From contig JALMLS010000155.1 of NCBI GenBank assembly GCA_038496445.1, positions 124,001 to 188,000 of the forward strand: DNA of 64,000 nucleotides. The letters are read 5' to 3'. A program made the position numbers and the translations under genes. The stretch comes from Trichosphaerium sp. ATCC 40318. Lineage: Eukaryota; Discosea; Flabellinia; Trichosidae. The first letter of the stretch is position 1. Each line of letters opens with the position of its first letter. Positions 21,921 through 33,890 of this stretch are shown here, piece after piece. The notes beneath the pieces were generated by a model. The model was not told the origin of the DNA. It did no database searches and saw nothing but the letters and a program-made list of their open reading frames with translations.

Positions 21921-22465
21921 GTTTATGGTAAATTGATTTGTGGTGATACTGAATAAGGAGTAAATAAGTCAAACGTGGCACTTTGTGGTATCAGCTCGTG
22001 GCTTGTGAATCAAAATTTTGGATGACGTCACATTGTGTGAGAAAGGTACTTACTTTGTCTTTAGTAAACATCAAAGATTCTGGATATGGAATGAAATAAT
22101 TAGTGTTGTGCCAACTTTGAACCTCTGTTTGAAAAGTTTTCTGCGCGTGTCATATTCTTTGAATGGGTTTTATCTTTTACTGGCTCCCATCAGGAACTGT
22201 TTTTACGAGTATTATTCATCTACAAAGGAGTGCCTTGTGTGGTCATAAATGCTGTTGTAATGGTTCGAGCCCAGCCGAGTTTTTTTAAGTGAAGCCATTA
22301 CCTTTTTAGTTGGTGCTTAAAAACTGTTGGTGTGCCTCATATGCTTTTATAGGTAATGTACCAAGTACTGCACAACATTCACATGACATGTAGGAGTGGG
22401 AGTATACTAGATCTCGAGATATCACGTGATTATAAACTTTAAAGTTTAGAGTTTCATGTGTGTAG
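20410..22465 (-). repeat. right arm of the 2-kb inverted segmental duplication
   Basis: Reverse-complement partner of 8600-10626; see that entry. The arms are about 9.8 kb apart, so the interval with copy 3, coiled-coil gene B and the flippase is flanked by long inverted repeats. Confidence 0.9.
22018..22248 (+). CDS. 76-codon frame, partner of 8814-9044 (doubtful gene)
   Basis: ATG frame MDDVTLCEKGTYFVF, otherwise almost identical to the frame in the other arm. It is transcribed away from secreted-family copy 2, sharing its upstream region. No domain is recognised; conservation may be passive. Confidence 0.3.
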   Translation: MDDVTLCEKGTYFVFSKHQRFWIWNEIISVVPTLNLCLKSFLRVSYSLNGFYLLLAPIRNCFYEYYSSTKECLVWS

Positions 22466-23014
22466 AGGAAATGTCTTTTTTACACGTGAGGTTCTCACTA
22501 TAGCATTACTCTGTGTGCCATACTCTCGATTAATCTCTTCAATATCAATTACATCACTCTTGCTTTTTGTTGCCTGTCATCAAGTACCACTATGAATTAA
22601 AGACACTCTTTTCTTGTGTGAACACTATGGCGATCATAAGGCAATGGTCTATCCTTTAGTAAAATTCAAAACTAAATTACTTACTACGAATTTGCTTCAA
22701 TATCTGATCTACCATCCGAAGCCTTGCCATAAGCTAGTATAGTATACTGATTATAATATACTAGGTATTCGTCTCCAGAACACACTTGTTCTTCCTGTTG
22801 CTCTCGCTGATGTCATTACTACTACAAGACGTGACAAAGGTAGGAAACTAAATTTTTGGCTTTCATGTATTGCATTCGCCCCGCTAATAATTAAAATTGT
22901 ACATTGAGCAATAACAATAAAGTAGTAAGGTTTAACCTTTGTTTTGACGTCAAAACTACATACTTCAACAACCTGTGAGCTTAGTCCGTTCTCTTACAAA
23001 ATTTATAGTGTAAG
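22466..23014. other. intergenic, no supported gene
   Basis: Spacer right of the inverted duplication. Only the probable promoter of the 23015 gene is expected here. Confidence 0.4.
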
Positions 23015-23488
23015 ATGGTTGAAATAGCTTGCTCGGACAGCGACTGTGTTGCTCTATCTAGTTGGGAAGTAGATCAATCAGTATTTGTAGACTTTGGTGC
23101 AGTTACAAAGGCCATTGCAGCATATGTTAGGACGAAATTCCCTGACAGAGGATTTCAACTTTTTCTATGTTTGTTAAGTTTAAACATTTTCCAAGTTCTT
23201 ATCTATGGCTTAGATTTGTTTCTGCAATGCAGATGGTTCTTTGATTCTAGTAAACAGTATGGCATTTGTGGCTTATTAAGGCCTGGATTTAAAATAACTT
23301 TTAGTTCGCCATTATTGTTCGTTTGGCTCAAAGATGACCGTATTGGAGACCATTCAAGCACAAAGTTGAGACAAAAGCTACTTACTGTTGATTATAAACT
23401 AGAATTGGAACTTACGCACCCAGATTTACTTGCATATGTGAAAGATCATTTACCATTTTATGGCAAAAGTTCTGCTAATTCGGAATAG
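23015..23488 (+). CDS. hypothetical protein
   Basis: The frame starts at ATG 23015 (MVEIACSDSDCVALSSWEVD) and stops at 23486-23488. Its hydrophobic middle (about 23168-23230) is probably an in-frame 60-nt intron (GTTAAG...GCAATGCAG), after which the reading continues WFFDSSKQYGICGLLRPGF and ends with a charged region (ELELTHPDLLAYVKDHLPF). With the intron removed the product is about 137 aa. No family recognised. Confidence 0.5.
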   Translation: MVEIACSDSDCVALSSWEVDQSVFVDFGAVTKAIAAYVRTKFPDRGFQLFLCLLSLNIFQVLIYGLDLFLQCRWFFDSSKQYGICGLLRPGFKITFSSPLLFVWLKDDRIGDHSSTKLRQKLLTVDYKLELELTHPDLLAYVKDHLPFYGKSSANSE

Positions 23489-23923
23489 CATAGGAAAGAT
23501 AGTTTGAAAGATTCTCTTGAATGGGTGAATTGTAAGTTGACAACAATTTTATAGCAAATAAACACGCTGGGTGTATAGCTATGGAGTTACCCTTAAAATT
23601 TCTTGAGAGTAAGCGTTGGGCTCAGATCCATAAGTTTAGTGGGAAAGGCCTAAAAACTCGGGAAAATGCCATGGCAATTTCGCAATGAATTCGTGGGATG
23701 AGTTTTAGCTCTGCCTGTCAAATGGCGTACATCAAACTTACAACCCTTGGCACAAGGTAAACCACAGGTATACTAACAAGGCGTATATTTGAGTAACAGT
23801 CTTGTGAACCTGTTTAATGAAAAAGTGTTCAATAATCGTTAACAGATGGATGTATGAATTAGAAATTGGTTTTAAATTCAGTGATCAGTACTTAACCTAT
23901 ATTGTAAACGAAATAAAAGATAC
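23489..23923. other. intergenic, no supported gene
   Basis: Spacer; the frame opening at 23817 contains the true start of the next gene but its upstream codons are probably untranslated. Confidence 0.4.
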
Positions 23924-25042
23924 AATGAGCAAAGCACAAAAGCTGTCACCACATATACTGCTTAACCAAACTACGCTGGTTTGGCTTCCTTACGAACTTA
24001 TACACGTGATATGTTAGCATAAAACATCTTTGTATGCTATTTTCACTTACATGGTTTTTTTTTTCAGGCAATTTTGGGTGTTTTAAAGAAACTGTAACAT
24101 TATCAAGTACCTGCAGTGCTTTAAACAAAGCTATAGCGCACGATTCTTTATGGAGAGGTACTAATCGCACGTCACGTGTTGTTTAAAATTGTACGACTAC
24201 GGTTAAAAACTACTAGCTTTGATGAACTCAAGATGGGGCCACGTAATAAAACAACAGTCGGAGAGCTATTTTCAAGCTTTTAAACGACTTCACAGAGTAC
24301 TTCACTGAAATCCGTTTCACTTCTTTTCCTTACAAGCTTAGTGTCAACAGAAAGTACCTGCAAATACTAATATGTATCATTGCGAAGACGATAAGTCCGT
24401 TGTTATTTACGTTCGTAAGTGGCAGTCTTTCTACTTATTGACCTTTTTGTAGCAATCTCGTTCCCACTTTTACGTTGAAACAGCTCCTTATGACATTAAC
24501 AGTTTCTATCTCACAGGTGCGTAATCATTGTTCTCTTAAGAACATTGTAATAAAGTACTAGATGGAAAAATAGCTCCTGATTGTGTGGGAAAGATGAAAG
24601 CAAAACCGAATGAAGATTATTCTGAGTATAAAATAAGAAGAGGTTTTGAGAAGATGATACGTGTTTCTAAGGAATGCTATTGTGTAGAAGTAAACACAAC
24701 TACTACGAGATGCTATGCTAGACTTAGAGATGCTCGACGTCCACGCATAAAGACGGTCAATACAATGACGGCTGAAGTTATACATCAAGGGAAAACAGTG
24801 GGAGACTTCTCTTTCACTACGAAGGGGGAAGAATTTCTTGATATGAATTATCAACTGTTCATATCTCCGTACGAGAAGAAACATGAGTGCTTTTTTGTAG
24901 CTCTTTTTTCTTCCTTACCTGCTAAGTTCTCACATAGGTGTGGCTGTTATTTATTTCTTTTGCTAATAAATCAACGTTCACGCTGGCCAATTGAGGGTGC
25001 AATGAGCTTTCCATTATACCACAACAGCATTTCGGGCTATTA
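23924..25042 (+). CDS. F-box protein, C-terminal domain unknown
   Basis: From ATG 23924 (MSKAQKLSPHILL) the first exon runs into an F-box (TTLVWLPYELIHVI). A GTTAGC...CAG intron (about 24013-24068) joins in phase 1 to CNFGCFKETVTLSSTCSALN, completing the F-box with HDSLWRG. Middle exons between 24170 and 24550 are present but not resolved: frames reading SYFQAFKRLHR and QSRSHFYVETAPYDINSFYL look real. A large exon from about 24575 encodes DYSEYKIRRGFEKMIRVSKE and later EVIHQGKTVGDFSFTTKGEE. Probably an SCF substrate adaptor by family. The 3' end is approximate. Confidence 0.65.
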
Positions 25043-25719
25043 ATAAAATCGTTTGTTCTTACACATTGCTACAGATGTCTTCTAAATCCTCTGTCTTTTA
25101 GGTGGCATTTCACTGTTCTCTTCATTTACCTGTGTCAATACCATACGTTCTTAGTCTTCAGCCAGCTGATTACGCTTGAGAGCTCTCTTTAATGCATCAT
25201 ACAGCTCCTCACTCAACACCTCCATTGTTCACTAAATTAAAAATTAATCATATATAACCACAGTAGAAGTTCGCCACCTTCTTTGATATTGTTGACATTA
25301 AACACTATTTCAAAATGGTAGCAGGAGCGTTTTAACTTTGACACCTACTAGGTAGCATGTGTTAATGTATTACATTAGTATGTGGTGCGGCCGTTATCGC
25401 TTCTAAGGTTTTTACTAAATGGAAATTCATCTCATGCACGATTGCCAGAGAACTGTGCGCAAGTCGAGCATTTAACCACTTTACAGTGGTACAGGTTACG
25501 TGAACTTCACAAGCGAATCCTAATTGTACGTTCTTTTTTTTTAGTTAACCTTGCCACTAATATAGCCTTGTGATCGATATCTCGGACATTTAGGGTTTTC
25601 ACAAATTGATTATCTAGAAGGTTATATTTGATACTTTTTATTTTTTTTCATTATTTTGATAATAAATTAGATTACATTTCCTTTTCTCGTTGTGTTTGTT
25701 AGCATTCAACCATCAAAGT
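25043..25719. other. intergenic, one doubtful micro-ORF
   Basis: No clear gene. On the minus strand a short ATG frame (about 25224-25153, MEVLSEELYDALKRALKRNQ) followed by an in-frame segment ending PPKRQRI could be a tiny spliced gene, but it is too short to call. Confidence 0.35.
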
Positions 25720-28700
25720 TCAATCACAGATCATCTCAACAATCTCTGAAAAGTCAGGTCTGTCTTCAGGCTTAAACTCCCTACGAATAGTAATGTTAAA
25801 TTAAAGCTGCCCTAACAGATAAAAAGTCCTTTGCAAACATACCAACAATTAATCATAAGATCTTTCCATTTCGGATCACAAGACTCCCTTATTTCAGGAG
25901 TCAATCCTTTATCTCTAATCTCAGCTGCAATAGTAAGCAACTGTTGATTCTTATGTGGTATTTGACGATGTAACAGCTCCCATACAAGTATTCCAAAACT
26001 CCAAACCTACAAAGCAGAAAGTTAGCAACTCACCAAAATCCAATTGATTGACTTTTGATTGACGTACGTCACTCTTGGAACTATAAGTCATGAGCATATT
26101 TTCAGGAGACATCCAAGGAATAGGTCCAAACGATGTTTGAGTAGCATCACTAACTGTACCATCTCTAGACATGCCGAAATCAGATATCTTAGGTACTTTA
26201 TTATCATCCAATAGGATGTTCCTAAAACGAGGTCAGAAAACAATCAAAAAGTAGTTCACTGAAGAAAAAAGGGCAAAAGAGTTGTCCAACGCGAAAGTTC
26301 GGTGGCTTAGCCGATTCTACTGTAAAAATTCTGTACCTGCATGCCAGATCCCTATGTACAATGTTGTGTACATGCAAGAATGCCATACTAAGTGAAAAAG
26401 TAAACACCCAACTAATCTAGACCGAAGTTTGTTGTACCCATCAACGATACCAGATATAAGTCTCACTAATTCTAGCTCTGGAAAGTCTTTTGTCAAGCTC
26501 TTATAATAGCCTGAAAGTGTTCCTCCAGAGTAGAACTCAAGTACAAGAAGTGGTTTTGATTGATACAATGAAAACCCTATTTCAAAAGTAAGAATCTACG
26601 TTTCAAGCAAACACTAGCTAATTTAGCTAGATAATTTGTATTCGTACCGATAACAGAAACAATATTAGTGTGTTTAGGAATACGAGCAGTGATTTCAACT
26701 TCTGCTAAAAACTCTGCGAGTTTGTCTCCAGCGAGACTATGGTTTAACTTTACAGCAACAAATTTAGTCTTATATGTGCACAAATGCACTGCACCAAACT
26801 GTCCTGAACCTAAAATAGTGTTAGAACATAATAAAATCAAGAACAAAGAAACTCAAAAGAAGGGGACCAAGGAACAGAGGAGAAAAGGTTTTATATCAGT
26901 ACCTAGTTCTTTCTTAAAAATAAGCTTTTCATAAGGTATCATTGCTCTTCCAGTATGATCTCCTTCCCTATCTCCACCAAAATCAGCATACCCAGATAGT
27001 TTTCCATCTCCATTAGGAGATCCTCTGTTAACAAACCAATGAGTTCAACTTTAAAGAAAAAATTCACAGAATACTGAAAGGGAATCACGTGAGTTTTGAT
27101 CAAACAGAACTTCAGTATGTTTTAGCTCACTATTTTATCGAAGTTGCCCAAGAGCAAGGTAAAGCTGAATAAGACAGCACAACGAGAAAAAACATGTGAG
27201 ATTTTCCTTACCCTTGTAATCCTGGGATACCATGATATTGAGACATTTCGTCATCAGTTACAGTGCCAACCTCCATTTCAGCTTGATTGCTAGGCTTTTC
27301 TTTGCTATTCTTTCTGCTCTTAAAAAAGAAGAAAGCTAACACCAGCACTACAATAAGTACTATCAAAACAGCAGCAATAAGACCAGCTAGCAGCGGTATT
27401 GAACTTCCAGCTAAACGTGAAGTACAATAAGTACACTCATCAATGTATACAAAAAAGATCGAATGTACTTTCAGGTGTTGTAGCAGCTGGAGCAGAGATA
27501 TTAATGTCAAACTCGATTGTGTGTTCTTCAGTTACTTGTTCTTTAGAACGCTTACTGTTTGGTATATCAATATTTAAAGCAAGATAAACCTCATAGGTTC
27601 CCACAACAGGAAACTGTTCAGATTCTACCTTAAAGGACAAGCAACGGGCTTAAAACAATCAAGTTAGTTGATTCTTAAGATTAAATCGTACTGAAAGCTG
27701 CTGGGCATTCTGAAGTTACTTCCACATCATCAATAACTACCTCACTTTGTCCTGGTCCTTCAACAGTTGAGTTTTCTACATCAACACCTAATGTAGATAG
27801 AGTATTGTCTTTACTTGCAGCAACACCAATAAACACAAACTCGTCAACTGCAAAATTAGTTGCCACAGAATTCAATTCAGGATCAGTAGCTACTCTGACT
27901 ACAACACTCAATTGAAGTGGTACTGGTACTTCTGTTGTTGGTACTGCTAGCGTTGTTGGTGGTAGTGTTGTTGGCGGTAATGATGTAGGTGGTAGTGTTG
28001 TCGGTGGTAATGATGTTGGTGGTAGTGTTGTTGATGTTGGAGCTACTGTTGTTGGTGATAGTGTTGTTGGTGGTAGCGTTGTTGGTATCCCAGTGAACAT
28101 AACAGGAGCAAGAGTACTTGGTGTTGCAGTTGATATTATTGGTGCTAGAGTACTCGGACTATCACCAGGACAGAGTATAAGTGGGTTTAATCTAAGTCAT
28201 TTTGAGTGTCAAGTCTCAAACAAAACAAAAAAAGTAAACAGTACGCACGACCAAAGCTGTTCACCAACTACAGAACCATCTTCTTTACCAAGAAAACTAA
28301 TAAGCGATCCAGCGTTACTAGGAGCAATGTATGACATGGTTTCAAATTCTGGGCATGGAAATACGTCAGACACACCAGCAGTAGTGTCGTAGAATCCAAC
28401 AGTAAAAAGGGTTGAATTTCTTTTAACCACATAAAACAAGTCAAGTCCAACACACAACAAAGAGTCTTCATCGGGTTCCATTGAAGAAAATATCGCCTTA
28501 GGTGTACCTATAGTACAATTAGAATAGATTACCAAACGAAAAACAGATAATAAATCATTTGACGTACCTGCAGCAACTTCGATGCTGGTACCATTCAAAA
28601 AACAAAGAGAACCATTAGCAGGAAAATCACATATAAAGTAAACCTGAAAAGAAACACAACGTTAATTAAAGGAATGTTCGTTTATACAACAGTACCAAGT

Positions 28701-29757
28701 TATCGCACACAGTAAGATGTCTAGGGTTCAAGATACTTCCGCTTAGAGTGCTATCTGTAGCAGTCTGGGTCGTAGTTCCCGATCGGATAAAAACTTGAGA
28801 GAATCCAGTACTAGCACCAATCCAAACAAGACTGCTTCCATCGCTTACAATAAACCGTCCAATCCTGTGTGTCGTAGATATATTTGAAACAATAGAGAAT
28901 GTTGCAGCTGCTATATTCACCTCATGTAATCGAGGTGTTTCACTCGGCAAAGTAGCTACAGGAAAAAAATTAGCAAACCAAAAAACACGTGCAATAAACA
29001 AAGAAGATTAAACGTCTAGACATACTAACAGCTCGAAAATATGCATTCCCGCTTAATCCAACAACCTCTGTGAAGAGATCAGAAGGTGAAGGCATCTCTC
29101 CTGGCTGAGGAAAGATTTGTAGTTGGACAAAAGAAGTAGCTCCATCCTTAGCCAGAAACAAATCATAACGAGAATCAACAAGCAAGGCAGAAAAGAAGAC
29201 AGTGGAATCCACCACAAATACTCTAAGTATTTCTGATACATTCACAGGTGGTGGAGTGCCTGTTAGGAAAGGCTCTACGGTACCACCAGGTGAGCTATAT
29301 TTAAAGCTATACAGCGAGTAAGGTTCAAAACATTAGCAGAAAAATAAAGAAGAAAAAAACGTGAGACGTCCACGTTTTTTAAGTGCAACCGTCATTGCAC
29401 GTACATATTCCATGCAGGAGGGTCAGAAGCGTTATTTAGTGCAGCAAATACTACCACATTTGCGTCAAACTGACGAAAATCTTTGTAGTTTGTGAGGTTT
29501 GTATCAATTGGCAATTCTATTGATGAATCTGGCTTTGCGAGGCCACTAATATCGCCAGCGGCTACCTCCACAGTAAAGAATAATGATCCCGCACCGTATC
29601 TAAGCCCCGCCAGGTCTTGTAAATAGTTTGGTGCGCCAATAACAGTTCCAAGGGTATACGATTGCGCTTAAGGGATGTTAGAGCACATTGGTAAAACAAT
29701 AAGGTTACCTGTGACAGTAACTACAACCAAAAACAGCAAAGCTAAGCGCTCTAACAT
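25720..29757 (-). CDS. receptor tyrosine kinase with large ectodomain and mucin-like stalk
   Basis: A many-exon type I membrane protein. The N-terminus (ATG 29757) is a signal peptide (LERLALLFLVVVTVT). The ectodomain (about 29690-28210) is beta-rich with repeats resembling propeller blades (GRFIVSDGSSLVWIGAS). A Thr/Pro stalk (about 28090-27950) repeats LPPTTLPPTS. A TM helix (GLIAAVLIVLIVVLVLAFFF) lies near 27340. The kinase domain has GSGQFGAVHL, VAVKLN, HRDLACR/N (split by an intron), ISDFGMSRDG, PWMSPEN and YSSKSDV, ending KPEDRPDFSEIVEMICD. HRDLA.RN marks a tyrosine rather than Ser/Thr kinase. The activation segment (SRDGTVSDATQTSFGPIP) has no Tyr, so the usual autophosphorylation switch seems absent. 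Ligand unknown. Confidence 0.9.
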
Positions 29758-29864
29758 TTGTACGTAATTTGGAGGTTTGTGGTTATAATTCCATTGATTT
29801 CTATTATTGCTCCTTTTTTTGTTAAGGCAGCTACCAAACAACTACAAAAAACGCACTAGACACC

Positions 29865-30354
29865 ATGGCGAATTACATTGCAGCTGCGATCGTTGGTATA
29901 CATCAATACAGCGCTTTTGAGTTTTTTTGACAGTTGTTACGCTTGTAGGTGCAGGAGGCATAATGGGTTATGTTAAATCAGGTAGTAAGGCTAGTATAAT
30001 AGCGGGTCTTGGGTCTGGTACGCTGTAACTACGACATTTAGAAGTTTATCGTTTTACAGCATCTGTAATTTGTATCAGCCACTACTTTGCTTCTATTGCT
30101 GCGCCTGGCGAAGGTGCCGTTGCGAAAAGTTTTACGATGGGTTCGTTTTTTTGAACAAAAAAAAAGTGATATCCTAATACTCTCTAGGTATGTGGGGTGT
30201 ACTTTTGAGTACGTAAAAAGGTTTGTTTGTGTCATTAACCAATACAGTCATGATGGGAATGAAATATTATCGTGGTGGGAAATTCATGCCTGCAGGCCTT
30301 GTAGCAACTATAGCATTGGCTTTGTTGGCTTTGAATCTACTCAATTACGCCTAG
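29865..30354 (+). CDS. TMEM14 family small mitochondrial membrane protein
   Basis: Five short exons give a protein of about 103 aa with the family's features: GAGGIMGYVKSGSKASIIAG near the N-terminus and MGMKYYRGGKFMPAGLV near the C-terminus, around three to four hydrophobic helices. Approximate exons: 29865-29895, about 29933-30023, about 30060-30125, about 30188-30210 and about 30249-30354, stop TAG 30352-30354. Vertebrate TMEM14C acts in the inner mitochondrial membrane in haem biosynthesis; the role here is inferred from family only. It starts about 107 bp from the divergent receptor kinase start, so the two probably share a promoter region. Confidence 0.85.
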
Positions 30355-30481
30355 ACGCTATAGTAGAAGAATCAAAAAGGGTCACACGTCACGCAAAAAA
30401 GAAGAATGTTGCCCGCATCTACGCTGTAATTTTTCTAGTAATGTACAGTTTTATTCACACAACAGAGCATTTAGATTCTTT

Positions 30482-32064
30482 TTACACATGCTTTAATCTA
30501 TCTACTATTTGTTCAAGAGTGCGTGGCTTACTTCTAAGGTCATTCTACATTGTATAAGTGTCAAGAACAACAAAGGACAAAAAAAAATGTCATACCAAAA
30601 TCGCTTGTAAATCAGAGTCGCTTCCACTGAATCCATCCTTACATATGACTTCCATAATTCTATCACCACAAAGTCTATATGTGTTAGTTGATGGTACACA
30701 AATGTAAATAGAAATAGCGTACCCTGGGTAACTCATAGGAAGAAAAACACTCCATGTCACTTCATTTTCAGTTGTAAATGTCACTTGTTGACACCCAGCA
30801 AAAATGTTGCTTGTTGATCTCCAGTTGACACGAACATTATGCCTAGATAACGAATCAATAAAGCAAAATAAAAAAAATGAATATAGAAATGTAACCGGTG
30901 AAGAAAGGTTCAAAATGCCTTGTACTAAAAAAAAATAAACGTGCCTGCTCTCGATTACAGCAATTTCTCTTTGCCTTCTTAAAAACGTTTCAGTACGTTC
31001 TCTAAGAGATCCCAAAAGTGCATACAAGTCACTTGCGTCAAGTTCCAAATCAGCTTGAGCCATAGGCGGTGTCACCTTTAAAAAACATTCATAAGCATTC
31101 ATCGAAAACATTTAACGCAAAAACAAGTACCTCCAGTCGGTGAAGGCGTAGCGAACCTCCCGCGTGGCTAAATGTGATCTTGATTGTCTGCTCAATAGGT
31201 TCTGCAATACTACCTTGAGAGAAGGAATACCAGTTTTGTACAATCACTTGAGTTTCTGTAGGTCCTGTGACTACCAAATCGGCCAAGTTGGTGAGGTAGT
31301 GAATCTACAAAAAAAAGAACAAAATGAGCGAACGATCTTGTAAAGAAGTGCTTGTTGTCTCACCTTTGGGTCTTCTTGTTCGGAAACAGAGAGGTTTTCT
31401 ACGCTGCTAGTCAATGCGTTGATGGAATGGGCCGTGTGATCGGCTGTATCGGGACCAGAGACGCTGCGTTGAACTTTCTCTAGATTTGAACGCAGACGCT
31501 CTCGGCTTTCTTCAATCCGCTCTGCGACTAACCAACGAGTGAGATTGGCTCGTCAAGATTGGCATCGTGTACCTTGTATGGCGTTTAAAGCTAGTTTTTC
31601 TGTCTCTTCGCGAACGCTGTGCGAGCGAGGAGGCTCAGTATTAATGTTTTGAGTGTATTCCTCTGTAATTGGTGATAAGTTGATCAAACAGTAAATCTTC
31701 AACAAACTGTACCTAGTTCTTCCTCTGTTGGCATAGGACGAGCGATGAGATGGCATAGGATGGCTTTCATTCTTAAAAGTTCCTTACGTTCTTCGCGCAA
31801 TTTGACCATTTTCACCTTTTGTCGGTTAGAAATCAGCTTAATACGTACAAGTACGCGTACATATGCTACTTGAGCCTGTTCATTTATTTCTGAGGCCTCT
31901 TCAGCAGAAAGAGACGCATGCTTTGTATAAGATACACCATGTGTTTTATTGAGTTCGCTACTACACTCAGAAAGCAAATATACGCTTTTTGCGTACCTAA
32001 CGTATTTATCGGTTGCTATTACACTTGAACCAAAGCTTAATCTTCTAATAACTTCTGTGCTCAT
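30482..32064 (-). CDS. coiled-coil protein with C-terminal beta-rich domain, unknown
   Basis: A multi-exon gene, ATG 32064 (MSTEVIRRLSFGSSVIATD) to TAA 30482-30484. N-terminal half: long helices (RIKLISNRQKVKMVKLREER, RIEESRERLRSNLEKVQRSV). C-terminal half: strand-rich segments (VIVQNWYSFSQGSI, QTIKITFSHAGGSLRLH, NVRVNWRSTSNIFAG, TWSVFLPMSYPGYAISIYIC) and a final helix (DLRSKPRTLEQIVDRLKHV). The layout recalls coiled-coil plus small alpha/beta (RWD-like) proteins, but this is only a shape resemblance. The 3' ends of this gene and the TMEM14 gene converge within 130 bp. Confidence 0.7.
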
Positions 32065-32293
32065 AGTACGCGTCTAATTGCTGTGCTGGCGGGAAATTCA
32101 AAAAAATTACCGAAAAATCTGTCCCGTCAATTTCAACAGTTTTCTTTTCCCAAACTCTTCTTTTTGTTCCTAAATACGCGAATGTCGCTGAATAAAATTA
32201 TTCTTATACTCGTACCGACAAAGAGTATTTGAGTGAAAAATGAATGAAATCAGTAAAAGAAGGACTTGTTGTAAAAAATCACTATCTCGTTTA

Positions 32294-33571
32294 TTATCTA
32301 ACTGAAAGATCTGTAAGCCAAGTCCTAAATACACCAATAGCAGCCCTCAAGTACCCTTTCCAAGTCTCTGCTTCTGCAGCATTCTGTGCCTTAAATACAA
32401 AACCCCTTTGTTTATCCTGATATGAAACACGAAGCAATTCAATCTCTGTCCCATCACCTTGTAGGTTACCTACGGCGCTATTTTTACTTAATGATATCTT
32501 TCCTTTCATCTCTCCTCCTTTTTGTATGTAATACTCCAAGTAAACATCCAAAGAGCCATTAGAGAGGTTAGTTTTTAGTTCAAAGTATCTTGGATTCCAT
32601 TTTTTGAGCCAGTCTGATTGCTTTTGTAAAATCCCAGTGAATTGGACTTGAATGCCTTCTGTAAATATAAGACCTGGTTGTGCTCTAGGTGGTGGTCCAC
32701 CTGGTCTTTGTTCAGGCCATCGAATAACGAAATCAGGGTCATCTCTAAGCGGTGTATCAAGGAGAGAAGACAAGTTAAACTCAACATTATTATCACAAGT
32801 CCAAGCCTAAAACAGTACTAAGTTAACCTCACAACGCATATATCTCAGTAATAATGGTGTGTTTAGACGGTGACTACGTAAAACACGTGTATTGGAAGCA
32901 AAAAAATTACTAGCGAGAAAATTACGTAGCGAAAAATGAGTGCTCGTAGCTACAATGTTTCGAAAAAATTAATCAGGAATGCTTTTAAAAAAAATAACAC
33001 GTGCCTCTCCAACCGTCATAGAAAACGGTACAGCTAGTTGTGTTTTTTCCATAGAAATACGCTCAGCCCATGCTGAGTGCTGAACGAGATATGGTCTTGC
33101 GAGACAGAGGTAAAACGATACTTCTGTGCCGTGAAATTCGAAAAAATAGGCGATACATGTTTTAAATAGCTCTGATGCCTTTACATTTTGCATAACGTCA
33201 CCTAGTGTGTCATGTGGTCTCATCGAAAGCACCAGTTGATCTGGTGGAGGGTGGCTAGCAATGAACTCTGGTGAATAAAAATTTTTGCCTGAAACAAAAG
33301 CCGTTTAGCGATAGTTTAAAATAGTGACGTTGTAATTGGTATTCTTGTTACAGTTTATAAAAAGGAAAACAGCTCTTTGTTTTACCATCAAAATAGCTGT
33401 TTTGAGCTCGCAAACGTGCATTTTAATCAATATTGGAATAGTATAAGGAATTCTTGTACCTGGATCGTAAAAGTGCTTATTAATGTCTCTGATCGTCACT
33501 TCGATGGTAGATGGGTATTGTACTGGCTCTGCTGTCGGATTAGATGCTCCAGCAAACTGTGGCTCTGCCAT
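32294..33571 (-). CDS. PH-domain protein with N-terminal ubiquitin-like/RA-type region
   Basis: ATG 33571 (MAEPQFAGASNPTAEPVQYP). The first exons contain a beta-grasp-like stretch (TIEVTIRDINKHFYDP) and a segment LSMRPHDTLGDVMQNVKASE. The last large exon (about 32765-32294) has a Pro-rich linker followed by a PH domain: GILQKQSDWLKKWNPRYFEL at its start and AAEAETWKGYLRAAIG with the invariant PH-type Trp at its end. PH domains bind phosphoinositides or proteins at membranes; the combination suggests a membrane-proximal signalling adaptor. The protein is about 330-350 aa. The intermediate exon boundary is approximate. Confidence 0.75.
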
Positions 33572-33890
33572 TATGCTCCTACAGCGTTATGTGAGTTTAC
33601 AGGGTATATAGCCGCTTTCTTACGCGATAAAGTATGGTATTAACGTCAATAGCAAATGTTTAGTAGTAATTAACGCCTGGCAAGCAAACTACAGACGCCT
33701 GTCTATAGGCGAAACAACGTGTAAATATACGACTTTTCTGCTATCGAATTAAGTCAGTTGGCTACTAAACCACTTGCTCAACATAGACACTTACGCTGCC
33801 ATGCTAAGGCACTCACAAGGGCACCACACGACTATCAGTTGTTTACAGTGAGATGAATTTATTTGACACTCGAAGTTCAGTCAGAGTCAG
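33572..33890. other. intergenic, no supported gene
   Basis: Spacer of 319 nt between two minus-strand genes; expected to carry the promoter of the PH-domain gene. Confidence 0.45.

Noticed and set aside
22255-22290. GGTTCGAGCCC resembling a tRNA T-loop
   Set aside because: The flanking bases do not form a T stem, and no D arm, anticodon arm or acceptor stem can be built upstream.
8600-22465. Whole inverted-repeat-flanked region as a composite transposon
   Set aside because: The arms carry an ordinary intron-containing gene, no transposase or target duplication is seen, and the interval holds a housekeeping flippase.
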